Positions 26,870 through 35,776 of a stretch of 64,000 nt of DNA are shown in pieces. The translations under genes and the position numbers were made by a program. Below the pieces are notes generated by a model. That model saw nothing but the letters and a program-made list of their open reading frames with translations. It made no database searches and had not been told where the DNA came from. Within the stretch, counting starts at the first letter, position 1, and each line of letters begins with the position of its first letter. The stretch is from contig OZ244815.1 of the NCBI GenBank assembly GCA_965220235.1, forward strand, positions 3,612,496 to 3,676,495, written 5' to 3'. Source of the DNA: Bin55 sp965220235 (lineage in GTDB: Bacteria > Pseudomonadota > Gammaproteobacteria > Pseudomonadales > Azotimanducaceae).

Positions 26870-28339
26870 TCAAAACGGACGCTGATTGTCCGTATGTGCG
26901 CACCAACGTGAAGTACGAAGAAATGGCAATAGCTCGGATAACGCCGACTTTGTTCCAATCCGTTCGAGTGCTTCCGCAGCATAACCACTAACATATCGAT
27001 TCGTGTCATACAAGGCAGTGCCCAACGATGGCACGCACCTTGATTTCAGCGCAGAACCAGTACGCGACATCGATCGCATGAGCGATAGCGCCGCATCGAA
27101 CCTGACCTCAGACGCGGAGTCCTCCAAAGCCGTCAACATGCCTGATATACCCTCTTGAGCCGGTTGGAGTAGGCCAAGCGCTTCGATCGCCGCTACTCTC
27201 ACATGGACTTCGTCGTCCTGCAATGCTTGAACCAAGCCTTGAGTCGCGGCTTTATCTCCGATTTCCCCTAACGCGAACGCTGCGTGTTTTCGAGCACGGT
27301 CGACACCGTGTTGTAGCACATCCAACAATCCTCGAACCGCTGGTCGGCCAATATGTACCAGACCATGCGCGGCGTTGCGAGCAACTGCATCATCCCGCCA
27401 CAACATGCCGTTATCCGCGTAGCGTCGTTTCTCGTCGTATCCATTTGGATTGGATTGCAGCGCGTCAAGGAGCGGCGACACCGCAGATTCTCCTATCTCG
27501 GCCCATTCGTACCCCGCTCGAATGCCTCGCCACTCATCTGTATCGCCAAGATCGTCGATTGAGGGAACCGTGTTGTGAACCTTGGATGCTTCAGGCACCG
27601 AAGTTGATCCGACTAACCAATCCCAAACGCTTCGCCAAACGGGCGAAAGATCAGGCTTTACGGCTCGCTTCGGAGCAAGCCACGGACCTCGGTCCGTAGG
27701 TTCAGGTTGCCGCAAACGCGTGAACTCGAACTTGAACATGTATCGATTCAGTTCTGTTTGATTGAGCATCTTGCGGTGCCAAATGTCGTAATGAATCAAT
27801 ACGAGACTTCCAGAATTACCGCTGATTGACGCGGGTAGGCAGTAGTCCTTAGGCTGCTGGTTCAGATGTTGACTGCCCCGCATGACTGCCGTTGGTCCCT
27901 TTTTCACAGGGGTACTTTGAGGGAAATACATGATCATGACCCACCATGGACGGTGGTTGCGTACACGACGGACATAACCCCAATAGCTGTCCTTGTGGAA
28001 TCCCTGTTCCGGACTCCCGGGCGGATTCGAATGCAGCGCTCGATGCGGGTGCATGCTGTAGTCCTTTCCAAGAACCGTTTGAAGCGCCCCTTTTACGACC
28101 GGGTCCTCGAACAGTTCGCCCAGCTCAGGTACGAGCGGTAGCAGGTTGTTACCAAAATGACCATACGATTGACTAATCTGATCGAACCGCTCAAATATCA
28201 AGCGGTGATAGGACGCTGGCAATGACGACTGCAGCGGGAGGTAGCCTGCTGAAATGAAATGCCTTAGCTGCTCGTCGGTGAGCGGAATAGGTTCGGATTG
28301 CGCGTTGTGTTCGCGCGCGTCGATCGGATAAGTTCGCAT
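26870..28339 (-). CDS. Phytanoyl-CoA dioxygenase (PhyH) domain fused to HEAT repeats
   Basis: A 489-residue two-part protein. Residues 1–215 form a PhyH-type Fe(II)/2-oxoglutarate dioxygenase: GFHKDSYWG gives HxD at 115/117 and HYDIWHR the distal His at 188. Residues about 288–478 are HEAT/PBS-lyase-like repeats (ARKHAAFALGEIGDKA, VRVAAIEALGLLQPA, VRFDAALSLMRSM), normally protein-binding. The start is the ATG at 28339, which shares one base with the stop of the upstream PhyH gene (TGATG), so the two are coupled. Substrate unknown; the HEAT part may bring a protein target to the dioxygenase. Confidence 0.82.
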   Translation of the reverse strand: MRTYPIDAREHNAQSEPIPLTDEQLRHFISAGYLPLQSSLPASYHRLIFERFDQISQSYGHFGNNLLPLVPELGELFEDPVVKGALQTVLGKDYSMHPHRALHSNPPGSPEQGFHKDSYWGYVRRVRNHRPWWVMIMYFPQSTPVKKGPTAVMRGSQHLNQQPKDYCLPASISGNSGSLVLIHYDIWHRKMLNQTELNRYMFKFEFTRLRQPEPTDRGPWLAPKRAVKPDLSPVWRSVWDWLVGSTSVPEASKVHNTVPSIDDLGDTDEWRGIRAGYEWAEIGESAVSPLLDALQSNPNGYDEKRRYADNGMLWRDDAVARNAAHGLVHIGRPAVRGLLDVLQHGVDRARKHAAFALGEIGDKAATQGLVQALQDDEVHVRVAAIEALGLLQPAQEGISGMLTALEDSASEVRFDAALSLMRSMSRTGSALKSRCVPSLGTALYDTNRYVSGYAAEALERIGTKSALSELLPFLRTSRWCAHTDNQRPF

Positions 28340-29148
28340 CAGATGTTGGTCGCGAACGGTGTTTGCCCCTCGCACCGAGGTCGTCTACCCCACACGATCA
28401 ATCCGGGTCTCCCGTGGGACTGACCAGCAAATTGCACGTTCTCAGGATTGCGATATCCAACTCGAACCAAGCGACGTACATCCTTCGACGTATTGATCCT
28501 TGAACCGTGGATCATGTGGATGCTGAATACGACTACATCTCCACGTTTGGCAGGTACCGGAACCGTATGCTCAAGATCCCAGTCCTCGGTCGGGAGATGC
28601 GGCGTACAAGGACGCCCATCTGGATAGTTGACGACGTGTTCACGCGGACCTTCCCGGTGAGAACCGTCCAAGAATCTGATACAGCCATTGCCATCGTCTG
28701 TGTCATCCAAGTGGATTAAGCAGTCGACGTATCTCCAGTCACGATGTTTGTAAAAAGCCCAATCTTGGTGCATCGGGAACGGATGCCCTGTAGAAGGTGG
28801 TTTGGCATGCAACGTCGTGTGATGTAGCTCGACATTCGGACCGATAAGATCCGCCATAGCACCAGCGAGCTTTGGATGGGTAACGGCATCGCACCATGCT
28901 CTCGAATATCTATGAAGGTCGTGTAAAGCGACGAGCTTGGACTGTTTCTCTATATCCTCGCTCATGTAGACACGGCGCCAACCGCCGCTCCAACCGGGAC
29001 TGGCGTTTGCCCAGGTCTCGATCTGCCAATCGAGTTCCTCGGTCATCACGTCGATCTCTCCCTCAGAGTAGACTGCGGGGATATGCAGAAAACCGTGATT
29101 ATTGAAGAAATCGACCTCTCGTCGTGAGAGGGTATTAAGGTCACTCAC
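28339..29148 (-). CDS. Phytanoyl-CoA dioxygenase (PhyH) family protein
   Basis: A 269-residue Fe(II)/2-oxoglutarate oxygenase. Metal ligands are H127 and D129 in MHQDWAFYKHRDWRY and H214 in HMIHGSRIN, with the 2-oxoglutarate Arg shortly after (RRLVRVGYRNPE). The start is a GTG. It lies 20 bases after the Ser/Thr kinase gene and overlaps the PhyH–HEAT gene by one base, so the three form one operon. PhyH members hydroxylate lipids, small molecules or antibiotic precursors; the substrate here is unknown. Confidence 0.85.
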   Translation of the reverse strand: MSDLNTLSRREVDFFNNHGFLHIPAVYSEGEIDVMTEELDWQIETWANASPGWSGGWRRVYMSEDIEKQSKLVALHDLHRYSRAWCDAVTHPKLAGAMADLIGPNVELHHTTLHAKPPSTGHPFPMHQDWAFYKHRDWRYVDCLIHLDDTDDGNGCIRFLDGSHREGPREHVVNYPDGRPCTPHLPTEDWDLEHTVPVPAKRGDVVVFSIHMIHGSRINTSKDVRRLVRVGYRNPENVQFAGQSHGRPGLIVWGRRPRCEGQTPFATNI

Positions 29149-29168
29149 AGTTTGGCCCCTATCTCGAT

Positions 29169-30164
29169 CTAGTCATAGCTCGGATCGATCATCCATTCTT
29201 CAAGATGGTCGATGACGTGGTCCATTGTCTGATAACGCAAACCTGGTTCATGCGCAACGCAACTCATGCAAATTTCAGAGAGATGAGACGACACGGGGAC
29301 GCCCCCCATGCGAGACGCTGGTGCCGGAATACGTCCACGCCGTACAAAATCCAATACTCTATTTACGGTATCACCTTGAACCATTCTGCGTAATGCGAGT
29401 AGTTCATACAAGATCGCCCCAAGGCTATAGATGTCCGAACGGTGGTCCACGTCGTTGTGATTGACCAACTGCTCTGGTGACATGTATGCAGGCGTTGCAT
29501 CAAGCGGCGACTGAGCAGTCAACGTGACATCCTCATCTTTAGGTACGATGATGCGAGGTTTGTGCATCTCTAACTTGGGTTCCTCATCCTTACCCCATAC
29601 TTTCGCCAAACCCCAATCGAGCAAAAGTACTTCGTCAAATGCGCCAATCAGGATGTTCTCCGGTTTGACATCTCGATGGACAACACCATGTCGGTGTGCA
29701 TAGTGCAAAGCATGTCCTACTTGAGATAGCACGTTGATCAGCTTCATTAGAGAATGACCGCCAACGTTATGCGACTGTGCTTCGGCGCACGAATCCAGAA
29801 TCTCGCGCATGGTCGCGCCGTACACCAACTTCATGGTGAAGTATGGGTGACCATCAACATTTCGTCCTAGCTCATAGGTAGGGATCGTGTTCGGGTGTTG
29901 CAGCATCGCGGTTACGCGAGCCTCTCGAATGAAGCGACGCTGCTGTATGGGATCATCGGCGAGTTCGGAACGCAACTCCTTGTAGCAAATCGTGCGCATG
30001 AGATGAAGGTCCTGACACGAACTGATAACGCAGGTTCCACCTTTCGCGATGGTCTTGAAATATGCATAACGCATCCTTGAGTCAGGATGCTTCGACAACG
30101 AGTGGTCTGTGTCCTCTAACGAGACTCGCGGATATGCGGTTTCGCGGGTTGGGTATCGAGACAT
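29169..30164 (-). CDS. Serine/threonine protein kinase (PknB-like, soluble)
   Basis: A 331-residue Hanks-type kinase with no membrane segment. The glycine loop is short (IAKGGTCVI), the ATP lysine is K62 in YKEL, E81 pairs with it, the catalytic loop is HRDVKPEN at 163–170, and the metal motif is DWG instead of DFG at 183–185, a variant common in bacterial kinases. The APE equivalent is SPEQL. The C-terminus ends shortly after the kinase domain. It is the first gene of an operon with two PhyH dioxygenases, which may be its targets; this is inference. Confidence 0.88.
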   Translation of the reverse strand: MSRYPTRETAYPRVSLEDTDHSLSKHPDSRMRYAYFKTIAKGGTCVISSCQDLHLMRTICYKELRSELADDPIQQRRFIREARVTAMLQHPNTIPTYELGRNVDGHPYFTMKLVYGATMREILDSCAEAQSHNVGGHSLMKLINVLSQVGHALHYAHRHGVVHRDVKPENILIGAFDEVLLLDWGLAKVWGKDEEPKLEMHKPRIIVPKDEDVTLTAQSPLDATPAYMSPEQLVNHNDVDHRSDIYSLGAILYELLALRRMVQGDTVNRVLDFVRRGRIPAPASRMGGVPVSSHLSEICMSCVAHEPGLRYQTMDHVIDHLEEWMIDPSYD

Positions 30165-30352
30165 TTATAGATGTAGTGCAAACTCGCTGGTGAATGCTAA
30201 ACCCATGTCAACCGAATTATTGACGCTGACGGTCCACATCAGAGTACGTCAAAAGGTCCATAAAAACACTCCATTATTTTCCACGATGTTCCATCGAATT
30301 TCATATTTGCCGTTCCTAAACTTGGATTTTCGTTTCTCTACCCGCAACCCAA

Positions 30353-30727
30353 TTGACCGCAGCGATCTCCCCTTCTACACTGCTTGCAGAAGAATTCAGC
30401 GAACCGATACTACTGTCGAAACGCGCACGCCAGAGACTCGCGCAATTTGACCACGTCAGCCTTAGTCAACACACTGAGATGCGGGTGCGTCAGCGTGGAA
30501 TATCCGAACTGCAAATCGCACTCATGCTCCTGTTTGGTCATTCAACTCCGGCCGGACCCTCGGAGCGATCGTTTGCACTCGACCAAGCAAGTCGACACGA
30601 CTTGCGACGCGCGCTTGGGAGCCAATATGCTCGCATCTGCGACCGACTCGACTATTACCTCATCGTCGATCCCAACGCAAAGTGTGTCGTGACGTGCTGT
30701 CACCGGCTGAAACGACCACATCGCTAA
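30353..30727 (+). CDS. Small protein of unknown function (DUF4258-like)
   Basis: A 124-residue basic protein with a central HTEMRVRQRGISELQIALML block that resembles DUF4258 proteins, small domains distantly related to RelE-type toxins. The C-terminus YYLIVDPNAKCVVTCCHR would form the last strands. The only start seen is a TTG without a clear ribosome binding site, and the 5' flank is AT-rich. It lies between the divergent kinase and the channel cassette. The family link is tentative. Confidence 0.5.
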   Translation: MTAAISPSTLLAEEFSEPILLSKRARQRLAQFDHVSLSQHTEMRVRQRGISELQIALMLLFGHSTPAGPSERSFALDQASRHDLRRALGSQYARICDRLDYYLIVDPNAKCVVTCCHRLKRPHR

Positions 30728-30733
30728 CTCGTT

Positions 30734-30746
30734 GTTCAGTCTGAAC
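30734..30746. promoter_or_regulatory. 13-base palindrome upstream of the channel cassette
   Basis: GTTCAG-T-CTGAAC is a perfect inverted repeat about 95 bases before the first cassette gene. It may be an operator, but this is a single occurrence and could be chance. Confidence 0.25.
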
Positions 30747-30838
30747 TAACAGCCTACGAAATACTCTAATCTGACATGTTGAACGCCGCTCTTCAGAACG
30801 GCTTCTAAAATCCGTCTTCTTCATTCCCAAGGATCAAC

Positions 30839-31876
30839 GTGCGCGTCGCGATTGTCGTTTACATCTTGCTTGTCGCGTTGGTCGCCTTCAACGTCACGCA
30901 AGTGTTTGAATTGCCTGCATGGGTGGCAGCACCTGCCGTGTTAGTAGCGATCGCTGTCATTGCGATCGCACATTTCGCCATAAGATCTTCACAGGCGCTT
31001 TACTTTGCGTTAAGTGCGATCAGTGTCCTGAGTCTGCTCGTAGTGAGTTTCACCGCATCGCTACCCGCCTTTGCAGTGATCGACAACGGTAGCGGCTTGC
31101 AATGGACGAGCAGCTTGATCCCGCTATTTGTTTCGGCGATTGGGTTATACGGTGTTGGACTTTGGCTCAAAGCTGCGAGCGCGAGTCAAGCAGACGCGCT
31201 CGACTGGCTCGCGAACTTCCTAAGTGGTCCTGGGCTTCTACTTTCGCTTCTGACCGCACTTGTCCTAAGTGCAACCACGCTACTCGCGCTTGAGTGGCTT
31301 GGAGAAACCTGGACGACAGCGCAAGCGATTACCAGGCGCTTTCTCGAGCGCGGCATGATCCCACCGGCAACGGTCTTGTTCTTCTACTGGGGGATGCTGA
31401 TCCTGATTGGGAAATGGTGGAACACGCTCTACCTTCGTGCGAGCCTACAACGTTGGCAGATCGGACAAGAATCCAACATCCTGACGCACATTGACCGCAT
31501 TCGAGTGTTGTCGGACGACTCGGTTCGATTGGACGATCGACTCGAGTTTCTGTGGCGTCGACACGAGGAGTCATTCACGGTGCCTCGTTATATTGGCTGG
31601 GTTGTGCCTGTTTTAGGCTTCATCGGTACAGTACTCGGCATCTCCTTGGCCGCCGACGGCATCCGCAAGCTGATCGCGTCAGAGTCGGGTTTAAGCGGCT
31701 TATCCACCGAACTCGGAGCCGCGATTGCGCCGCTCGGTATCGCGTTCGATACGACTTTAATCGCGCTCTCACTCAGCGTGTTGCTGATGCTCTTTCTAAC
31801 TCTTGTCCAGCGCAGCGAGGAACGCGCTCTTAACACACTAGAGCGACAACTGCGCGAAAGCGTCCGTGCCTTCTAG
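30839..31876 (+). CDS. MotA/TolQ/ExbB-like proton channel protein
   Basis: A 345-residue inner-membrane protein with about eight hydrophobic segments. Residues 252–325 are the MotA/TolQ/ExbB core: VPVLGFIGTVLGISLAADGI, a polar link, then IAPLGIAFDTTLIALSLSVL. Five or six extra segments precede it, so it is longer than ExbB or TolQ and has no long cytoplasmic tail. The start is a GTG. It overlaps the next gene by 11 bases and heads a run of four overlapping genes. By family it should form a pentameric ring around single-span partners and use proton flow to drive them. Confidence 0.8.
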   Translation: MRVAIVVYILLVALVAFNVTQVFELPAWVAAPAVLVAIAVIAIAHFAIRSSQALYFALSAISVLSLLVVSFTASLPAFAVIDNGSGLQWTSSLIPLFVSAIGLYGVGLWLKAASASQADALDWLANFLSGPGLLLSLLTALVLSATTLLALEWLGETWTTAQAITRRFLERGMIPPATVLFFYWGMLILIGKWWNTLYLRASLQRWQIGQESNILTHIDRIRVLSDDSVRLDDRLEFLWRRHEESFTVPRYIGWVVPVLGFIGTVLGISLAADGIRKLIASESGLSGLSTELGAAIAPLGIAFDTTLIALSLSVLLMLFLTLVQRSEERALNTLERQLRESVRAF

Positions 31877-32384
31877 GGAACGTCAAACGGACGACGACAA
31901 CAACGCGCCGATGATGGCCGTGTTTGGCGGCATGTTCGCGCTGATGCTCGTCTTTCTGCTCATCGTCAACATCTTTTCAGAATCCGCGGTTCGTGAACGC
32001 CTTCAAGACACCGCAGAAGACGGTCTCTATCGAATCCAGAGCGAGATAGGGGGATTTGGTTACGTGGTCATCGTGTTTCCTAGTACGCTACGCATCGTTG
32101 AAACAGGTGAAGGAATTCCACGAGAAGAGATTTGTGAACCCGGTAGCGCATACCGTAATTACGCCGAGCGAATTTACGAAGATACGGAGCAACAGCTTCT
32201 GTTCTTTGTACTGGAAGGCAGCATTCCGATCATGGCAGAAGCGCGCAACTGCCTCGCCGCGATATGGCCAGAGCGCGAAATCAAGATTGGATGGGTCGTC
32301 GCAGATAACGAGTTCCTTAAGTCCGTGATGTTGGATGACATTCCGTCATACATCCGCGACTATACCGAAATAACTAGGCCGTGA
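31866..32384 (+). CDS. Single-span inner-membrane protein, ExbD/MotB-like partner without the TM aspartate
   Basis: A 172-residue protein: a short acidic cytoplasmic start (QTDDDNNAP), one membrane segment about 16–38 (MMAVFGGMFALMLVFLL) and an extracytoplasmic domain of about 130 residues. Topology and position match ExbD/TolR/MotB, but the segment has no Asp at the position where those proteins carry the proton-binding residue. The start is a GTG inside the upstream gene, and the stop overlaps the next GTG as GTGA. No OmpA-like peptidoglycan-binding domain is recognised. Confidence 0.6.
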   Translation: MPSRERQTDDDNNAPMMAVFGGMFALMLVFLLIVNIFSESAVRERLQDTAEDGLYRIQSEIGGFGYVVIVFPSTLRIVETGEGIPREEICEPGSAYRNYAERIYEDTEQQLLFFVLEGSIPIMAEARNCLAAIWPEREIKIGWVVADNEFLKSVMLDDIPSYIRDYTEITRP

Positions 32385-34066
32385 TCTCCGCAGCTCGACG
32401 GATACCGAATTTCGCGGGGGTCGCCTTAGTAGACATCCTCGCTAACGGTGTCGCCGTACTGATCATCGTCATTGTGCTTAGCATCGCGAGTCGATTCGAA
32501 CAAGAAAAGGAATACAGCGAGCGAATTCAGGAAGTCTCAGCCGTAATGACGCGGGAGTTCAGTACTTCACTCGTGTTGAACAGACTTGCAGCTGGTCCAC
32601 CAGCGCAGCTTCATGACTACGAAAACGACCCGCTCGACCGAATTTGGGATCCTGCAATCATGCCCGTGCTCGAGATCCACAAGAATGTGGTACGTGACCC
32701 CTATTCAGGACGTATATGGCACCGGTCGGAGCTGCTCCAGGAACCTAACAGTTTGGATGCATTCCTCGGAGCGTTCGACACATATCAACGAGCGGCGGTA
32801 CGTGGCGATTTTTACGACATCGGTACCTTCTACTTATTAATGTCGATCCTCAAGGATCACGGGATTGTTATCACTCATTGGCATTTCGTCGGTGCGCCGG
32901 GAATCGGCCCTGAATCAAACCTTGGGTTATGTCCCGCCGGGACGAGCGCTAAAGACTGCGCGGGACAAGGCGGCGGTAACCAGACATCAACTGTCGCTGA
33001 CGTTTATGAATCCCTAACCAACGGCAGTGGCGACCGCGAAAACCAAAGCGATGGCGAATGGCCACCGAGCGAGTCTGATTGGGGGGAAGATGGACAAGCG
33101 AGTTCCACAAATACCGATACATTGCCCGACGGTGCACAACTCGGACCTGGCGGCAACGGAAGCATCGAAAGTGAGAGCTTCCCGGATGTTCGCGCATCGC
33201 GTAACCAACAGACAGGCCAATCCGCGGGTGGCGTCGGTTCGGTACCTGGATTTTCGATCCGATTGGCGGATCCAACCGCAGAACTGATGAATTTAGGATC
33301 ATTCGATTTCGGTGCCATCGAGCGAGACCTTGCATCTTTTTTAACCGCGTTCATGGCATTCTTAGTCGAAGTTCAGCGGTTTTATGACAATGACAATCCG
33401 CCGACTGAATTGCTCCAGCAGTTTCTACCAATCCTGCAGAACTTTATGTCCCAACCGCCGGAGCTCGCTGACGTACAAAGAGAAGCAATTGAGGACCTAG
33501 CCTTGTCACTTGAATTGCTTCACGGGCAAGGCTACGTTCACGATCAACCAGAGCCCCTGCTCACGATGCCGATGCCGCCTTCGGCTCATCCGGAAGCGGT
33601 TATTCGCCTACCGGTCAATCGATTGCTCATCGAAGCAGAAATCCAATCGAACAACGAATTACTACTTGAGTCCATACCTGAAACGGCAAAACTTCGATTC
33701 AATCTTCAGGCGTATCCAGATATATGGCGTGGCATGCAAGTCACGTTAGAACGAAATGCGGTGCTGCTCATGTCACCCGTTCAGTCTGACTTGGAAACCG
33801 CGAAATGGCGTGCTATCGCGTACCTTTCGCCTCAACTCGACGACTTTGTTGTCGGTTTTGTGTTCGGAGCGTACGACGAAGATGGCCAACTTGAGATCTT
33901 CGCGGAACCCAATCAAGGGATCGTCAATACCTTGCGCGTGGTGCCTCAGTGGGATCGCAGTCCGTTTAGCATCCAAACCTGGATGACGATGCTGTACGTT
34001 GCCGCTGGGCTATCTCTCATTGCGTTACTGTTCTTCTGGCGCCCTGGGACGCGATTCAGACGATGA
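32381..34066 (+). CDS. Large ExbD-like protein with TM aspartate and long extracytoplasmic domain
   Basis: A 561-residue protein I cannot assign to a named family. Its N-terminal segment VALVDILANGVAVLIIVIVL carries Asp18 near the membrane entry, as ExbD/TolR do. A long extracytoplasmic region follows (about 38–530) with a low-complexity Ser/Gly/Asp stretch near 200–275, and a second membrane segment lies at 537–555 (MLYVAAGLSLIALLFFW). It overlaps both neighbours by 4 bases (GTGA and ATGA). It is probably the proton-responsive partner of the channel protein, with the large domain acting in the periplasm. Confidence 0.6.
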   Translation: MISAARRIPNFAGVALVDILANGVAVLIIVIVLSIASRFEQEKEYSERIQEVSAVMTREFSTSLVLNRLAAGPPAQLHDYENDPLDRIWDPAIMPVLEIHKNVVRDPYSGRIWHRSELLQEPNSLDAFLGAFDTYQRAAVRGDFYDIGTFYLLMSILKDHGIVITHWHFVGAPGIGPESNLGLCPAGTSAKDCAGQGGGNQTSTVADVYESLTNGSGDRENQSDGEWPPSESDWGEDGQASSTNTDTLPDGAQLGPGGNGSIESESFPDVRASRNQQTGQSAGGVGSVPGFSIRLADPTAELMNLGSFDFGAIERDLASFLTAFMAFLVEVQRFYDNDNPPTELLQQFLPILQNFMSQPPELADVQREAIEDLALSLELLHGQGYVHDQPEPLLTMPMPPSAHPEAVIRLPVNRLLIEAEIQSNNELLLESIPETAKLRFNLQAYPDIWRGMQVTLERNAVLLMSPVQSDLETAKWRAIAYLSPQLDDFVVGFVFGAYDEDGQLEIFAEPNQGIVNTLRVVPQWDRSPFSIQTWMTMLYVAAGLSLIALLFFWRPGTRFRR

Positions 34067-35631
34067 AGTGGCAGGTCCCACTCGGAATCCTCATCGTACT
34101 TCTCGTCATCGGTCTGACGACAACATTGCTGAACATCAACCGCGCCGACACGGACACACTCACGGTTCCAATCGGTGTGCAACACGCGGCGTCACCGAGC
34201 GCCAAGCAACTGGATCTGGTCGCCGTGACGGCGTATGAACGTAATCAATTTAACAAGGAACTAAAGCAACGTCTAAACAAACCGCGACGTACGATTGAGC
34301 TCAGTGGGTTTTTCACGGATGCCTGTGAAGTCAGTCAACTGCAATGGGAGCAGTTCGTCGAGTGGACGAGCGGTCAACCTGGTTTTGATAAAACAAGTGA
34401 GAACCAGTGGCTGCAATCCTCTTCCACTGGCCATCGTATCGCTGGTCGATTGACCTCGCCTGCCAGTGGCATAAATTACAAAGGTGCAAGTGCCTACTGT
34501 AGCGCCGCGGGCGGTCGTCTGCCTTTCGCTGAGGAATTCGAGGCGATGGCAAGTGGCGATTCATCCCACCTTTACCCATGGGGAGATGATTTCACGCCAG
34601 AAGCGTGGCCTTTTAACAGCGCCGAACGTAATTCCTCGCAAGCTTGCGGTTCACACGAATTCGCTTCGACACCGAGCGGCATACATGATTTAGCAAACAA
34701 TGCAATGGAGTGGGGGCAAGGTCCAATGTATGCCCAATCACTTGCGTTCCAACCGAGTATTCACGGTGCGCCAGCAGCGCGTCGATCGCAGCGGGAGCTC
34801 TATGCGCTAAACGCCGCCTGGCTTCAAGCTGAGCCTACTTTGAAGTCGCACCATTTAGGATTTAGGTGTGTGTACGGAAAGCACCCGCTCATTTTGCCTT
34901 GGCGTCGTCGCGTGCAGGATGTTGTACAGATACCAGCTGGTACCTATGAAATCGGTCTTCCTGAAGAGTCTCGAATACCTTTATTTCTCGCCAACATGCC
35001 GCCAGTGCGAGGGATCAAGCTTCAGGACCTATTGCAGCGTGACACATCAGCAGAGAATGAGTTAAGAGTTGATCGTTGTGAAGTTCGTCGATCCGCATAC
35101 GCGAAATTCCTGGGCGACCCTCTCGTTCAGCTTGGCATGTTTAGTAACGAGAATCAGCCCGCTAATATCGATTTTGCGCCACTCGACTGGGTTGAGCAAC
35201 TTGAAGACAGTTCCTTGCCCGTGTACGGCGTAAATTGGTGGGCCGCGGACGCCTATGCGAGATGGTCAGGTGGTCGTCTTCCTACCGTTGAAGAGTGGCG
35301 TCAACTCGCAGCGGGTAAAGCTGGTTTTACGTATCCGTGGGGCATGTCGTACAACGACGAAGCCGCCCAAACCGGCGACGACGCGTCTTCCAGATTAAGA
35401 GCATGTGGGTCGAAGCGAAACGACAAAACCGTTGCTGGTGTGGTTGACCTCGGTGGGAACCTCTCGGAATGGACAAGGTCGCTTAGCGCACAGAACTCAC
35501 GCCTATCGATGTGGGTACAAGGTGGCAATTGGTTGTTGCCCGGCACTGAAACGTCCAAATCCCTATTTGGACGGACCGTACCACTCACTCATCGCTCAAA
35601 ATCGATCGGATTTCGCGTCGTCTATGACTGA
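34063..35631 (+). CDS. Membrane-anchored protein with two FGE-sulfatase (SUMF1-like) domains
   Basis: A 522-residue protein with an N-terminal membrane anchor (5–24) and two tandem formylglycine-generating-enzyme-like lobes (about 75–272 and 285–522). Each lobe has the GGRLP signature (150–154, 403–407), a YPWG block (171–174, 424–427) and a closing GFR (266–268, 516–518). The copper-binding cysteine pair of true FGE is absent: GGNWLLPG in lobe 2 is followed by no Cys. It is therefore probably a binding or structural module, as in PvdO-like proteins, not a sulfatase activator. It ends the overlapping run of cassette genes. Confidence 0.75.
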   Translation: MKWQVPLGILIVLLVIGLTTTLLNINRADTDTLTVPIGVQHAASPSAKQLDLVAVTAYERNQFNKELKQRLNKPRRTIELSGFFTDACEVSQLQWEQFVEWTSGQPGFDKTSENQWLQSSSTGHRIAGRLTSPASGINYKGASAYCSAAGGRLPFAEEFEAMASGDSSHLYPWGDDFTPEAWPFNSAERNSSQACGSHEFASTPSGIHDLANNAMEWGQGPMYAQSLAFQPSIHGAPAARRSQRELYALNAAWLQAEPTLKSHHLGFRCVYGKHPLILPWRRRVQDVVQIPAGTYEIGLPEESRIPLFLANMPPVRGIKLQDLLQRDTSAENELRVDRCEVRRSAYAKFLGDPLVQLGMFSNENQPANIDFAPLDWVEQLEDSSLPVYGVNWWAADAYARWSGGRLPTVEEWRQLAAGKAGFTYPWGMSYNDEAAQTGDDASSRLRACGSKRNDKTVAGVVDLGGNLSEWTRSLSAQNSRLSMWVQGGNWLLPGTETSKSLFGRTVPLTHRSKSIGFRVVYD

Positions 35632-35776
35632 TCAAATAGCGACATGTTTGTCCCGCTTCTTTCTCTAATCGACCATTGCTAGTCATGGCTACGGCCTTGT
35701 TTATGCGAAATTAGAACTCATCGTTTAATATCGAGTCGTATACGAAGTAGACTTGTACGGTAGTACTCGCTAAACA

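Noticed and set aside
30839..34066. Zorya anti-phage defence system (ZorAB)
   Set aside because: The channel core fits, but ZorA's long cytoplasmic tail, the OmpA-like ZorB domain and ZorC/D/E-type effectors are not seen. FGE-like and TonB-C-like genes do not belong to it.
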